Positions 14,385 to 23,082 of a stretch of DNA of 41,341 nt are shown in pieces. The notes under the pieces were generated by a model. It ran no database searches, was not told the DNA's origin, and saw only the letters and a list, made by a program, of their open reading frames with translations. Each line of letters begins with the position of its first letter. Position 1 is the first letter of the stretch. The DNA lies in assembly GCA_030692685.1 (NCBI GenBank), contig JAUXZO010000174.1:1-41341 (forward strand), read 5' to 3'. This DNA comes from Acidovorax sp. (GTDB lineage Bacteria; Pseudomonadota; Gammaproteobacteria; Burkholderiales; Burkholderiaceae_C). The translations under genes and the position numbers were made by a program.

Positions 14385-15413
14385 ATGAGCACCTCCCCCA
14401 CCATCAGCACAACGGCCACGCCCATTGAGCACACACCGCATCGGCACAACTTCGCTTTGCGCTTGTTCTTGCGCTTGGGCGTCCTGCCCTTCTTCTTGCT
14501 GATTGCGATCGCAGTGTTCGCTACGCTCTCTGAGCAGTTCCTCACCGCGCAAAACCTCATCAACCTGTTGCGCCAGTCGGTGTATCTGGTTCTCGTTTCT
14601 CTTGGCCAGATGCTTGCGTTGGCCACGGGCGGTTTCGACCTCTCCGTTGGAACGGTAATTGCTCTCACGTCTGTCGTGAGTGCACTTGTGATGACGGCCT
14701 TCCCAGAACTATCCCCAATAGCGTCCATCGGCCTGGGCTGCTTGGCGGGACTGAGCATCGCGCTCCTGGTGGGCCTCATCAATGGCGCGGGGATAGCTTA
14801 TGCGGGTGTCTCCCCCTTCATCATGACGCTGGGCGTCCAGTCCATCGGATTTGGGTTGGCGCTTTACCTGACTGGCGGCGTGCCCGTCTCCGGCTTGCCA
14901 GGCGAGTTCTCCGACATCTTAGGGATTGGACATGTCCTCGGCGTCCCGATTCCAGTGCTGATCACTGCGGTCGTCGCGCTCGGCTTGTACCTGATGATGA
15001 CGCGCACCGCATCGGGCACTTATCTGCTGGCCGTCGGTGGCAATGTCAAGGCCGCACATCTGTCGGGCATTGATGCCCGGCGCATGCTGATCGTCGCCTA
15101 CCTCATTTGCGCGTTCACTGCTGCGCTCGCAGGAATCTTGCTCACAGCCCGAGTGGAAAGTGGCGAGGCAAACCTCGGAGGTTCCATCGCTCTGGAGTCC
15201 ATCGCCGCATGCGTGATTGCGGGCGTCAGTCTCCGCGGTGGCGTGGGCCGTGTCGAGAACGTGGTACTCGGAGCTGTATTCATCGGTCTCGTGCAAAACG
15301 GCATGAACCTAACCAACGTTGGCTCCTACATGCAGATGGTGGTCCTTGGATCGCTACTCATCATTGCCGTCGTTGCCGACTCCGTCCGGCATCGACTTAG
15401 CCTCGCAAACTAA
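14385..15413 (+). CDS. RbsC-type ABC transporter permease
   Basis: This 342-residue polytopic membrane protein has about nine or ten hydrophobic segments and the BPD_transp_2 signature of sugar-type importers: GGFDLSVGTVIALTSVV, GLINGAGIAYAGVSPFIMTLG, LAVGGNVKAAHLSGIDARR and the conserved end GLVQNGMNLTNVGSYMQMVVLGSLLIIAV. It would form the membrane channel for uptake of the pathway substrate with the ATPase and a periplasmic binding protein. Its ATPase partner is truncated and no binding protein is in the window, so uptake by this system is doubtful unless partners lie elsewhere. An AAGGA site precedes the ATG. Confidence 0.9.
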   Translation: MSTSPTISTTATPIEHTPHRHNFALRLFLRLGVLPFFLLIAIAVFATLSEQFLTAQNLINLLRQSVYLVLVSLGQMLALATGGFDLSVGTVIALTSVVSALVMTAFPELSPIASIGLGCLAGLSIALLVGLINGAGIAYAGVSPFIMTLGVQSIGFGLALYLTGGVPVSGLPGEFSDILGIGHVLGVPIPVLITAVVALGLYLMMTRTASGTYLLAVGGNVKAAHLSGIDARRMLIVAYLICAFTAALAGILLTARVESGEANLGGSIALESIAACVIAGVSLRGGVGRVENVVLGAVFIGLVQNGMNLTNVGSYMQMVVLGSLLIIAVVADSVRHRLSLAN

Positions 15414-15435
15414 CGAATTGAAGAAGTCAAGCAAC

Positions 15436-16893
15436 ATGCAACTCAAAGACCCGAACCTCCTGCGCCAACAAGGACTTATTGCTGGCTCCTGGGTGAACGC
15501 CGATAGCGGTGAGACAACTTCGATTTTCAACCCCGCTACGGGTGAAGTGATAGCCACTGTCCCGTTGATGGGTGCCGTGGAAACACGTCGCGCTATTGAA
15601 GCAGCGCACATCGCCCAGCAAAGCTGGCGCGCTACGCCGGCCAAACAGCGTGCTGCCATCTTGAGGAAGCTATCTGACCTCATGCTGGCGCACCAAGACG
15701 ACTTGGCACAAATCATGACTGCTGAGCAAGGAAAACCTCTCTCAGAAGCAGTCGGCGAGATCTCTTACGCAGCATCCTTCATCGACTGGTTCGCTGAGGA
15801 AGCTCGGCGCATGTATGGAGACACGGTCCCTGCTACACAGGCGGACCGTCGCATCCTGGTCACGCGAGAGCCGATTGGCGTCTGTGCGGCCATCACGCCA
15901 TGGAACTTTCCCACGGCAATGCTGACGCGAAAGGCCGGTCCCGCACTAGCAGCCGGTTGCGCGATGGTGGTCAAACCTGCGCCGGAGACTCCACTCTCGG
16001 CTCTTGCGTTCGCTGAGCTCGCAAACCGAGCTGGCCTGCCATCAGGTCTGCTCTCCGTAGTGACTGGCGATGCCGTCGCTATCGGGGGCGAGCTCACATC
16101 AAACCCGACTGTTCGCAAGCTGAGCTTCACGGGCTCAACGCCCATCGGAAAGCTTTTGATGCGACAGTCCGCAGACACGGTCAAGAAGCTGTCTCTCGAG
16201 CTGGGAGGCAATGCGCCCTTCATCGTTTTCGATGACGCCGACCTGGACGCAGCGGTGGAAGGCGCCATGGCATCGAAGTACAGAAATGCGGGGCAGACCT
16301 GTGTGTGTGCCAATCGACTCTATGTGCAACGAGGCGTCGCTGAGGACTTCTCCGCACGCCTGGTGAAGAGGGTTCGTGAGCTCAAAGTCGGGCGTGGGAC
16401 TGAGCCTGGCGTGACCCAAGGTCCTTTGATCAACGAAAACGCCGTCAAAAAGATTGAGTCTCACATCGCAGATGCGGTGGCAAAAGGCGCGAAAGTCCTG
16501 ACCGGTGGGTCGCGGCACTCCCTCGGTGGAACCTTCTTCGAACCAACGGTCCTCGCTGGCGCTACCGCCACGATGAAAGTAGCTACCGAGGAGAGTTTCG
16601 GGCCGTTGGCACCGATCTTCGTTTTCGACACCGAAAAAGAGGTCATTCAAGAGGCAAACCGAGGCGAAGCCGGCCTTGCCTCCTACTTCTACTCCCGGGA
16701 TTTGGGACGAGTCTTCCGGGTTTCCGAAGCGCTGGAATGCGGCATGGTTGGCGTCAATACCGGGCTGATTTCCACGGCAGAGGCCCCCTTCGGCGGGGTC
16801 AAGCAATCCGGGTTGGGACGCGAGGGCTCCAAATATGGCCTCGACGAGTACACCCAGATAAAGTACGTCTGTGTCGCCGGTCTCGGCGAATAG
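15436..16893 (+). CDS. gabD: succinate-semialdehyde dehydrogenase (GabD-like)
   Basis: This 485-residue aldehyde dehydrogenase is very close to E. coli GabD over its full length. It has ITPWNFPTAMLTRKAGPALAAG, the NAD(P) site SFTGSTPIGKLLM, the general-base Glu in LELGGNAPF, and the catalytic Cys in NAGQTCVCANRLYV, plus NTGLISTAEAPFGGVKQSGLGREGSKYGL. It should oxidise succinate semialdehyde, or a close homologue such as glutarate semialdehyde, to the dicarboxylic acid. I chose the ATG at 15436; the frame extends upstream to 15319 inside the permease gene. No GABA transaminase is nearby, so the pathway probably yields the semialdehyde directly. Confidence 0.9.
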   Translation: MQLKDPNLLRQQGLIAGSWVNADSGETTSIFNPATGEVIATVPLMGAVETRRAIEAAHIAQQSWRATPAKQRAAILRKLSDLMLAHQDDLAQIMTAEQGKPLSEAVGEISYAASFIDWFAEEARRMYGDTVPATQADRRILVTREPIGVCAAITPWNFPTAMLTRKAGPALAAGCAMVVKPAPETPLSALAFAELANRAGLPSGLLSVVTGDAVAIGGELTSNPTVRKLSFTGSTPIGKLLMRQSADTVKKLSLELGGNAPFIVFDDADLDAAVEGAMASKYRNAGQTCVCANRLYVQRGVAEDFSARLVKRVRELKVGRGTEPGVTQGPLINENAVKKIESHIADAVAKGAKVLTGGSRHSLGGTFFEPTVLAGATATMKVATEESFGPLAPIFVFDTEKEVIQEANRGEAGLASYFYSRDLGRVFRVSEALECGMVGVNTGLISTAEAPFGGVKQSGLGREGSKYGLDEYTQIKYVCVAGLGE

Positions 16894-16905
16894 GGGCGCT
16901 CTACG

Positions 16906-17628
16906 ATGGCACTCGACAACTTGCTAGCCCGCAACCGTGCATGGTCAGCACGCGTTTCAGAGCAGGACCCCCACTTCTTCGACCGACTGGCCAAGATTCA
17001 GACGCCAGCCTATTACTGGATTGGTTGCTCGGACAGCCGGGTTCCCTCCAACCAGATCCTGGACCTTGCGCCTGGAGAGGTGTTCACTCACCGTAACGTC
17101 GCCAACCTTCTTCCACCGGGCGACTTGAACAGTCTATCAACGCTCCAGTTCGCTGTTGATGTCCTGGGCGTGCGGCACGTGATGATTGTGGGTCACTACG
17201 GCTGCTCTGGCATCCGCGCATCGCTAGAGGGTGCACGGTTGGGTCTTGTGGATACGTGGCTCGGACACGTCCAGGATGTTCAAGTCCGCCATCACAAGCT
17301 GCTTTCTGAACTTCCCCACCCGGCCCGCGTGGACCGCCTGTGCGAACTGAACGTCGCGGAACAGTTCATGAACGTGTGCCGCACACACATCGTCAACGAT
17401 GCGTGGAAAAGCGGGAAGCAGCTCGCTGTACACGGACTGATCTACGCACTGGAGGACGGCTTGCTGCGAGAGATGGGGTTGTCTGCGGGCAATGCCGGCG
17501 AGGCCGAACAAAGTTACCAAGAATTCATTGAGCGAGCAGCTGGCTGTCAAGACCGCGCATCGTCCAGCTCCCACGAGGCGCACGTGTCATGTTCACACGC
17601 ATCGTGTTCTGCTGGGCTACCGGTCTGA
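16906..17628 (+). CDS. can: beta-class carbonic anhydrase
   Basis: This 240-residue protein matches the beta-carbonic anhydrase Can. The zinc ligands are C41, H97 and C100, with the D43-R45 dyad in CSDSRVPSNQI and the GHYGCSGI motif; HRNVANLL is also typical. It interconverts CO2 and bicarbonate. It follows gabD by 12 bases, so it is co-transcribed with the carboxylase genes. The simplest reading is local bicarbonate supply for the biotin carboxylase. The last 25 residues (Ser/His/Cys-rich) are longer than in most family members. Confidence 0.93.
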   Translation: MALDNLLARNRAWSARVSEQDPHFFDRLAKIQTPAYYWIGCSDSRVPSNQILDLAPGEVFTHRNVANLLPPGDLNSLSTLQFAVDVLGVRHVMIVGHYGCSGIRASLEGARLGLVDTWLGHVQDVQVRHHKLLSELPHPARVDRLCELNVAEQFMNVCRTHIVNDAWKSGKQLAVHGLIYALEDGLLREMGLSAGNAGEAEQSYQEFIERAAGCQDRASSSSHEAHVSCSHASCSAGLPV

Positions 17629-17662
17629 CCTGCCAAAGAATAACTAGACGAGGTCTGACCCC

Positions 17663-18568
17663 ATGAGAGCATCCCTACGCCATTTTCGAATCTTTGTTGC
17701 CACGGCTGAGATTGGACAAATCTCCAAAGCCGCTGCGACTTTGTTTACCTCGCAACCCGTGGTCACCGAGGCCATCAAAGCGCTTGAAGAGGAAATTGGT
17801 GTGAAGCTCTTCGTGCGCCACGCAAAGGGCGTGTCGCTTACCGCAGAAGGCGGGGTTTTCCTTCGGCATGCGCGTAGCGTCATCTCCGCCGCGACTGAGG
17901 CCATGCATGCGCCGCATCGCATCCGTCATGACATGACTGGTGTTCTCAAGATTGCCTGCACCCATACGGTGGCGGGCTACTACCTTCCCTCGTTGCTCGG
18001 TCGATTCCGTCGCGAGTATCCGGGCATCAAGCTCGACTTGGTAGAGCTCACTCGCGAGCGCATCGAAGAGGCACTCTTGAGCGGTGAAATTGAGCTGGCG
18101 GTTTGCCTGATTTCACCTCTACAGCATCTCGATGAAATTGACACCGATGTGCTCTCGCGATCCAAGCGCCGGCTTTGGCTACCAGCAAATCACCCTCTTC
18201 TTGAGAAGAGGCGAATCACGCTACAGGACGTCCAACCTGAGCCCTACATCTTGCTCACGATTGATGACGCGGAGCAAACGACGATGCGCTTCTGGAACTC
18301 CGCAGGGCTGACTCCGAACGTGACGTTGAGAACGACGTCCATGGAGGCCATTCGCAACATGGTGGCAGTCGGCTTCGGTGTGACCATCCTTTCGGACATG
18401 GTGTATCGGTCTTGGTCGCTGGACAACGCAAGGCTTGAGGCGGTCACGCTTGATGATGTCGTGCCCAGCATGGACATTGGACTGGCCTGGAAACGAGATG
18501 TGGAGATGGGCCGCTACGCGCGAGCATTCATGGATGTCTGCCGTTCGGTCCGAACTGATGGCATCTAA
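17663..18568 (+). CDS. LysR-family transcriptional regulator
   Basis: This 301-residue protein has an N-terminal winged helix-turn-helix (LRHFRIFVATAEIGQISKAAATLFTSQPVVTEAIKALEEEIGVKLFVRH, written here in overlapping parts of residues 5-53) and a C-terminal periplasmic-binding-like effector domain. It is the only regulator in the catabolic block. It is unusual in lying inside the operon, between carbonic anhydrase and bioA, and its 3' end overlaps bioA. It is therefore likely autoregulated and co-transcribed. The LysR box at 9547-9569 is its likely target; the inducer is unknown. Confidence 0.88.
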   Translation: MRASLRHFRIFVATAEIGQISKAAATLFTSQPVVTEAIKALEEEIGVKLFVRHAKGVSLTAEGGVFLRHARSVISAATEAMHAPHRIRHDMTGVLKIACTHTVAGYYLPSLLGRFRREYPGIKLDLVELTRERIEEALLSGEIELAVCLISPLQHLDEIDTDVLSRSKRRLWLPANHPLLEKRRITLQDVQPEPYILLTIDDAEQTTMRFWNSAGLTPNVTLRTTSMEAIRNMVAVGFGVTILSDMVYRSWSLDNARLEAVTLDDVVPSMDIGLAWKRDVEMGRYARAFMDVCRSVRTDGI

Positions 18569-19886
18569 AGTGCAAACACTTGCATCCCGAAGTCTTCAAA
18601 GCGTGTGGCATCCCTGCACGCAAATGAAGAAGCACGAGTCGCAGCCCCCTGTTGCAGTCTATGGGGCCAACGGGCCTTGGATCCTATGCGAGGACGGGCA
18701 CAAAGTGCTCGACGGCGTCAGTTCATGGTGGGTGAACCTCTTCGGCCACAGCCATCCATACATCAAGGAGGCGCTGACCGACCAACTTGAGCGACTGGAC
18801 CACATCATGCTCGCGGGATTCACCCATGAGCCTGTTGTTGAGCTATCCGAGCGCCTGTCCAAACTCAGTCGTCTCGGCCACGCGTTCTACGCAAGCGACG
18901 GCGCCTCCGCCACAGAGATCGCGCTGAAGATGAGCGCCCACTACTGGCGAAACGTCGGCCGACTTTGCAAGTACAGGTTTGTGGGTCTGGCAGGTGGATA
19001 CCACGGGGAGACAGTCGGTGCGCTTGCGGTTACGGATATCGCCCTCTTTCGACAGGCGTACGCTCCATTGGTCCAACTTGGTGCCGTGGTTCCAAGCCCA
19101 GATGCTCGACAGGCTGGTCCTGGTGAGAATGCCGAAGCTGTAGCGCGACGCGCCGCAACCTCTCTCGAGAGCTTTCTCGAGAAGAACCATGCTGACACGG
19201 CCGCATTGATTTTGGAGCCTCTTGTCCAGTGCGCATCGGGCATGGCGATGTACCACCCGCTGTATCTGCAGCTGGCGAGAGAGCTTTGCGATCGCTACGA
19301 AGTTCACTTGGTGATGGACGAGATTGCCGTTGGGTTCGGACGTACGGGTACGTTCTTCGCTCATGAGCAAGCAGGAATCAGGCCAGATTTCTTGTGTCTA
19401 TCCAAGGGCATCACTGGTGGCATGCTGCCTCTCTCGGTGGTCTTGACGACCGATGCTGTGTACGAAGCTTTCTACGATGACGCCACAGCCCGCGGCTTCC
19501 TCCATTCGCATTCATACACTGGGAATCCCCTCGCGTGTAGAGCCGCGCTGGCCACCTTGGACTTGTTTGAACGGCTCAACGTTCTCGAGACGAACAAGAC
19601 GCTTGCGCAGTCCATCGGCCGCGCACTTGAGCCTCTTGCTCAGCATTCGCGTGTGCGAAACCATCGTCAGCTCGGGATGATTTGGGCGTGTGACGTGGAA
19701 TCGGAAATGACAGGCTTCTCGGACAGGTACCACCGAGAGGCGATGAAGCGCGGCCTGTTGCTACGCCCTATTGGCAACACGATCTACGTGATGCCTCCGT
19801 ACCTGCTTGAGAAGGCCGACGTCGAACATATCGGCCATGCCGCGTATGACGCCTTGTCGGCAACGCTTAAGGGAGAGAATGAATGA
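18558..19886 (+). CDS. bioA: adenosylmethionine-8-amino-7-oxononanoate aminotransferase
   Basis: This 442-residue class III PLP aminotransferase matches BioA. It begins with VWHPCTQMKKHE and has GVSSWWVNLFGHSHP, FYASDGASATEIALKM, GGYHGETVGALAVTD, LVMDEIAVGFGRTGTFFA and the PLP lysine in LSKGITGGMLPLS. It converts 7-keto-8-aminopelargonate (KAPA) to 7,8-diaminopelargonate (DAPA) in biotin synthesis. I chose the ATG at 18558, which overlaps the LysR stop by 11 bases; the frame itself opens further upstream. It overlaps bioD by four bases (ATGA). Confidence 0.93.
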   Translation: MASKVQTLASRSLQSVWHPCTQMKKHESQPPVAVYGANGPWILCEDGHKVLDGVSSWWVNLFGHSHPYIKEALTDQLERLDHIMLAGFTHEPVVELSERLSKLSRLGHAFYASDGASATEIALKMSAHYWRNVGRLCKYRFVGLAGGYHGETVGALAVTDIALFRQAYAPLVQLGAVVPSPDARQAGPGENAEAVARRAATSLESFLEKNHADTAALILEPLVQCASGMAMYHPLYLQLARELCDRYEVHLVMDEIAVGFGRTGTFFAHEQAGIRPDFLCLSKGITGGMLPLSVVLTTDAVYEAFYDDATARGFLHSHSYTGNPLACRAALATLDLFERLNVLETNKTLAQSIGRALEPLAQHSRVRNHRQLGMIWACDVESEMTGFSDRYHREAMKRGLLLRPIGNTIYVMPPYLLEKADVEHIGHAAYDALSATLKGENE

Positions 19887-20554
19887 GCGGGGTCTTCGTC
19901 GCCGGCACCGATACAGGCGTTGGTAAGACATTGGTCGCATCGGCTTTGCTGTACGCGCTGCGAAAGCAATATGCACTCGTAGTGGGAATGAAGCCTGTTT
20001 CTGCAGGGGCAATGCTCCTGGATGGGGCGTGGCAGAGCGACGACGCGATTCAACTGCGAGCCGCGTCAAGCTTTTCCTCTGAGCCAGAGCTGGACAACCC
20101 GTATTGCCTCAAAACTGCGACATCACCTCATCTCGCTGCGCAGCTTGACGGTGTGGACATCGCTATTGACCATATCGTGAAGTGCTATTGCCAGCTCACC
20201 TGGCGCGCGGATGTCGTTGTCGTGGAAGGCGCGGGTGGCCTGCTCGTTCCGCTAAACCAAACCGAGACCGGCGCCGACTTGGCCCAAGCTCTGGCTCTGC
20301 CGGTGGTGTTGGTCGTTGGATTGAGGCTGGGCTGCCTCAATCATGCTGTGCTGACCGCAGAAGCCATCCGATCCAGAGGACTCACGCTTGCAGGCTGGAT
20401 CTGCAACCGTGTCGACCCGGAAATGCTCGGACAAGACGAGAACATCGCTTACTTGAAGGCACACCTACACGCCCCGATGTTGGCCGACATCCAGCATATG
20501 GAATCGCCTGACGCCAGCGCAGTCGAGATTCAACTGCCCACTCACTGGCTGTGA
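19883..20554 (+). CDS. bioD: dethiobiotin synthetase
   Basis: This 223-residue protein matches BioD. The P-loop is GTDTGVGKTLVASALL, followed by GMKPVSAG, and VVEGAGGLLVPLN is the Mg/ATP-linked motif. It forms dethiobiotin from 7,8-diaminopelargonate, CO2 and ATP. Its own need for CO2/bicarbonate makes the nearby carbonic anhydrase doubly useful. It is translationally coupled to bioA by an ATGA overlap and is ten bases before bioF. Confidence 0.93.
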   Translation: MSGVFVAGTDTGVGKTLVASALLYALRKQYALVVGMKPVSAGAMLLDGAWQSDDAIQLRAASSFSSEPELDNPYCLKTATSPHLAAQLDGVDIAIDHIVKCYCQLTWRADVVVVEGAGGLLVPLNQTETGADLAQALALPVVLVVGLRLGCLNHAVLTAEAIRSRGLTLAGWICNRVDPEMLGQDENIAYLKAHLHAPMLADIQHMESPDASAVEIQLPTHWL

Positions 20555-20564
20555 AAGCCTCATC

Positions 20565-21776
20565 ATGACTTGGATAAACGAATTTCCGGCGCGCATCGCA
20601 GCTCTGGACGCAGCACATCAGCGTCGCATGACGCGAGAAGTGGTGCCCATGGGAGGTGCAAACCTTCTTGTTGATGGTCGGCCGATGCTTGCGTTCTGCA
20701 GCAACGACTACCTGGGTCTGGCGAGTCACCCGATGCTCGTTCGTGCGGCAACTGAAGGTGCCCGTCAGTTTGGTATCGGATCCGGTGGGTCTCCGCTAGT
20801 AAGCGGACATAGCGAAGCCAACGGGAACCTCCAACGTCAGCTCGCCGAGTTTGTTCAGCTTCCTCGGACGCTCTACTTCTACGCCGGCTATGCAGCAAAC
20901 ATTGGCATCGTGCCCGCGCTCGTTGGGGCGGGAGATGCGCTGTTCTCAGACTCCCTGAACCATGCCTGCTTGATTGACGGTGCCCGTCTATCGCGCGCGA
21001 AGATCCACCGATATCCACATGGAGACCTACAGGCGCTGGAAGCCGCCCTGGCTTCTGGCGACGCAAAGCGCAAGCTCATCATCTCAGACGCTGTCTTCAG
21101 CATGGATGGCGACATCGCGGACGTGCCAGCGCTTCTGCAGCTGTGCGAGCGGTTTGATGCGTTGCTGTTGCTCGATGACGCTCATGGATTTGGCGTGCTG
21201 GGCGAGCAAGGTCGAGGAACGCTGTCGCACTTCGGTTTATCCGGCCTGCGTGCATCGCCACGTGTGCTCTACATGGCAACGCTTGGCAAAGCAGCCGGCG
21301 TCTGTGGAGCCTTTGTCGCGGGCTCAGATCCTCTCATTGAATGGTTGCTTCAGACAACGCGTAGCTACATCTTCGCGACAGCCGCACCGCCTTTGCTTGC
21401 TTGCGCATTGAGTGCAAGCATTGGCTTGATTGAGGTGGGCAACGAACTTCGGTCCCACCTTCAGCAACGCATTGAGCAACTGCGCACAGGCTTGGCCGAA
21501 ATCCTGCCTGGTACAGGCTGGAGTTTGGGCGAATCGAGCACGGCTATCCAACCCCTTGTCGTTGGAAGCAACGAGGCCGCGTTGAGCGTGATGGATGGTC
21601 TCACACGCCGTGGCATCTGGGTTCCTGCGATTCGTCCTCCTACGGTTCCTGAAGGCACCGCTCGTCTGCGAATTGCAATGTCTGCGGCTCATACCGAGGC
21701 TGACGTTGACAACCTCATTAACGCACTTGGTGAGGTGGCTCATCACCTTACGCCCGAAATCGGAGTATTCCCATGA
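20565..21776 (+). CDS. bioF: 8-amino-7-oxononanoate synthase
   Basis: This 403-residue alpha-oxoamine synthase matches Bio[65 protein letters not shown] and the PLP lysine in [14 protein letters not shown]. It condenses pimeloyl-ACP or pimeloyl-CoA with alanine to give 7-keto-8-aminopelargonate. It overlaps bioB by four bases (ATGA). Confidence 0.93.
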   Translation: MTWINEFPARIAALDAAHQRRMTREVVPMGGANLLVDGRPMLAFCSNDYLGLASHPMLVRAATEGARQFGIGSGGSPLVSGHSEANGNLQRQLAEFVQLPRTLYFYAGYAANIGIVPALVGAGDALFSDSLNHACLIDGARLSRAKIHRYPHGDLQALEAALASGDAKRKLIISDAVFSMDGDIADVPALLQLCERFDALLLLDDAHGFGVLGEQGRGTLSHFGLSGLRASPRVLYMATLGKAAGVCGAFVAGSDPLIEWLLQTTRSYIFATAAPPLLACALSASIGLIEVGNELRSHLQQRIEQLRTGLAEILPGTGWSLGESSTAIQPLVVGSNEAALSVMDGLTRRGIWVPAIRPPTVPEGTARLRIAMSAAHTEADVDNLINALGEVAHHLTPEIGVFP

Positions 21777-22831
21777 TGATCACTGAAAAAGTTATTTCCC
21801 TGCAAATGCCCAAACGCAGTTCAAAGCCCGTCGAGAAGCAAAGATGGTCGGTAGAGCAGATTCAGGCACTGTTCGATCTGCCCTTTTCCGAACTCGTCCA
21901 CCGAGCTCAGTCGGTTCATCAAGAGTATTTCGACCCCACGCTGGTCGAGTTGGCCACATTGCTGTCAGTGAAGACGGGCGGGTGCCCAGAAGACTGCGGT
22001 TACTGCCCTCAGTCGGTGCACTTCGACACTGGCGTCGACGCCTCCAAGCTGATGGATCCAGACGAGGTGCGCGAGGCGGCCATCAAGGCGCGCGACGCTG
22101 GGGCAACTCGTTTTTGCATGGGAGCTGCCTGGCGCGCGCCCAAGGATAGGGACGTCGAGAAGGTCGCGGAGCTCGTGCGCACCGTGAAGTCTCTAGGTTT
22201 GGAGGCCTGTGCGACTCTCGGGATGCTTGGTGAGGGTCACGCTGAGGCGCTGCAGGATGCGGGCCTGGACTACTACAACCACAACCTCGATACCGACCCT
22301 GAGTTTTATGGCGAGATCATCGGCACGCGTGTCTACCAAGATAGGCTGGATACGCTTGACCGAGTGCGTGGCGCTGGAATCAAAGTGTGCTCAGGAGGCA
22401 TCGTGGGAATGGGCGAGTCCAGGCTCCAGCGCTCTGGCCTCATTGCACAGCTCGCCAACCTGACCCCCTACCCTGAGTCCGTTCCCATCAACAACCTGGT
22501 CAGGGTTGCCGGTACGCCCCTTGTCGACGTGGACCCGCTTGATCCGTTCGAGTTCGTGCGGACCATTGCGGTTGCTCGCATCACCATGCCCCAGGCGCGT
22601 ATTCGCCTCTCTGCTGGACGCCAGCAAATGGGAGAGGCAATCCAGGCGCTGTGTTTCCTCGCGGGAGCCAACTCCATCTTCTACGGGGACAAGCTACTCA
22701 CGACTGGCAACCCTGATACCGAGGCGGACCTGTCCCTTCTGAGTCGCCTTGGATTGAAAGTCGGGCAGCCCGAGCCTCGTAAAGACGACGTCAATCCGAT
22801 GCACCTGGCAGCGTCTGTTCCGTTGCGCTGA
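21773..22831 (+). CDS. bioB: biotin synthase
   Basis: This 352-residue radical SAM enzyme matches BioB. The CxxxCxxC cluster motif is in [13 protein letters not shown], followed by the [14 protein letters not shown] segment and the GGIVGMGES and [11 protein letters not shown] motifs. It inserts sulfur into dethiobiotin. It closes the bioA-bioD-bioF-bioB operon. The early pimelate genes bioC and bioH are not in the window, so the block makes biotin from pimeloyl thioester onward. A strong hairpin follows the stop. Confidence 0.95.
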   Translation: MMITEKVISLQMPKRSSKPVEKQRWSVEQIQALFDLPFSELVHRAQSVHQEYFDPTLVELATLLSVKTGGCPEDCGYCPQSVHFDTGVDASKLMDPDEVREAAIKARDAGATRFCMGAAWRAPKDRDVEKVAELVRTVKSLGLEACATLGMLGEGHAEALQDAGLDYYNHNLDTDPEFYGEIIGTRVYQDRLDTLDRVRGAGIKVCSGGIVGMGESRLQRSGLIAQLANLTPYPESVPINNLVRVAGTPLVDVDPLDPFEFVRTIAVARITMPQARIRLSAGRQQMGEAIQALCFLAGANSIFYGDKLLTTGNPDTEADLSLLSRLGLKVGQPEPRKDDVNPMHLAASVPLR

Positions 22832-22847
22832 TGGTTGAGAACTTCCG

Positions 22848-22881
22848 CCCACACGTTGAAGAGGCATGTTCAACGTGTGGG
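22848..22881 (+). terminator. hairpin after bioB
   Basis: CCCACACGTTGAA (22848-22860) and TTCAACGTGTGGG (22869-22881) form a perfect 13-bp stem with an 8-base loop, starting 17 bases after the bioB stop. It lacks a T-run, so it may act as a transcript-stabilising end or a U-less terminator rather than a classical one. Confidence 0.5.
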
Positions 22882-23082
22882 CTCCGATGGGGCTAAAAGA
22901 CTGGTTCTAGCTCAGCATCGCGCGTGGCGTCGACTTCTACGCGTCCACCTATTCTGCGCATCTATGCGATGACATGGACCTCAAGGTCGACCAACTGACG
23001 ACTCGTTGCATCAGGAGTAGCGAATCTCGCAGTGGGCCACAAATGTTTCGCCATCAGAATAAGCACACTCGAAACTTGCGAC

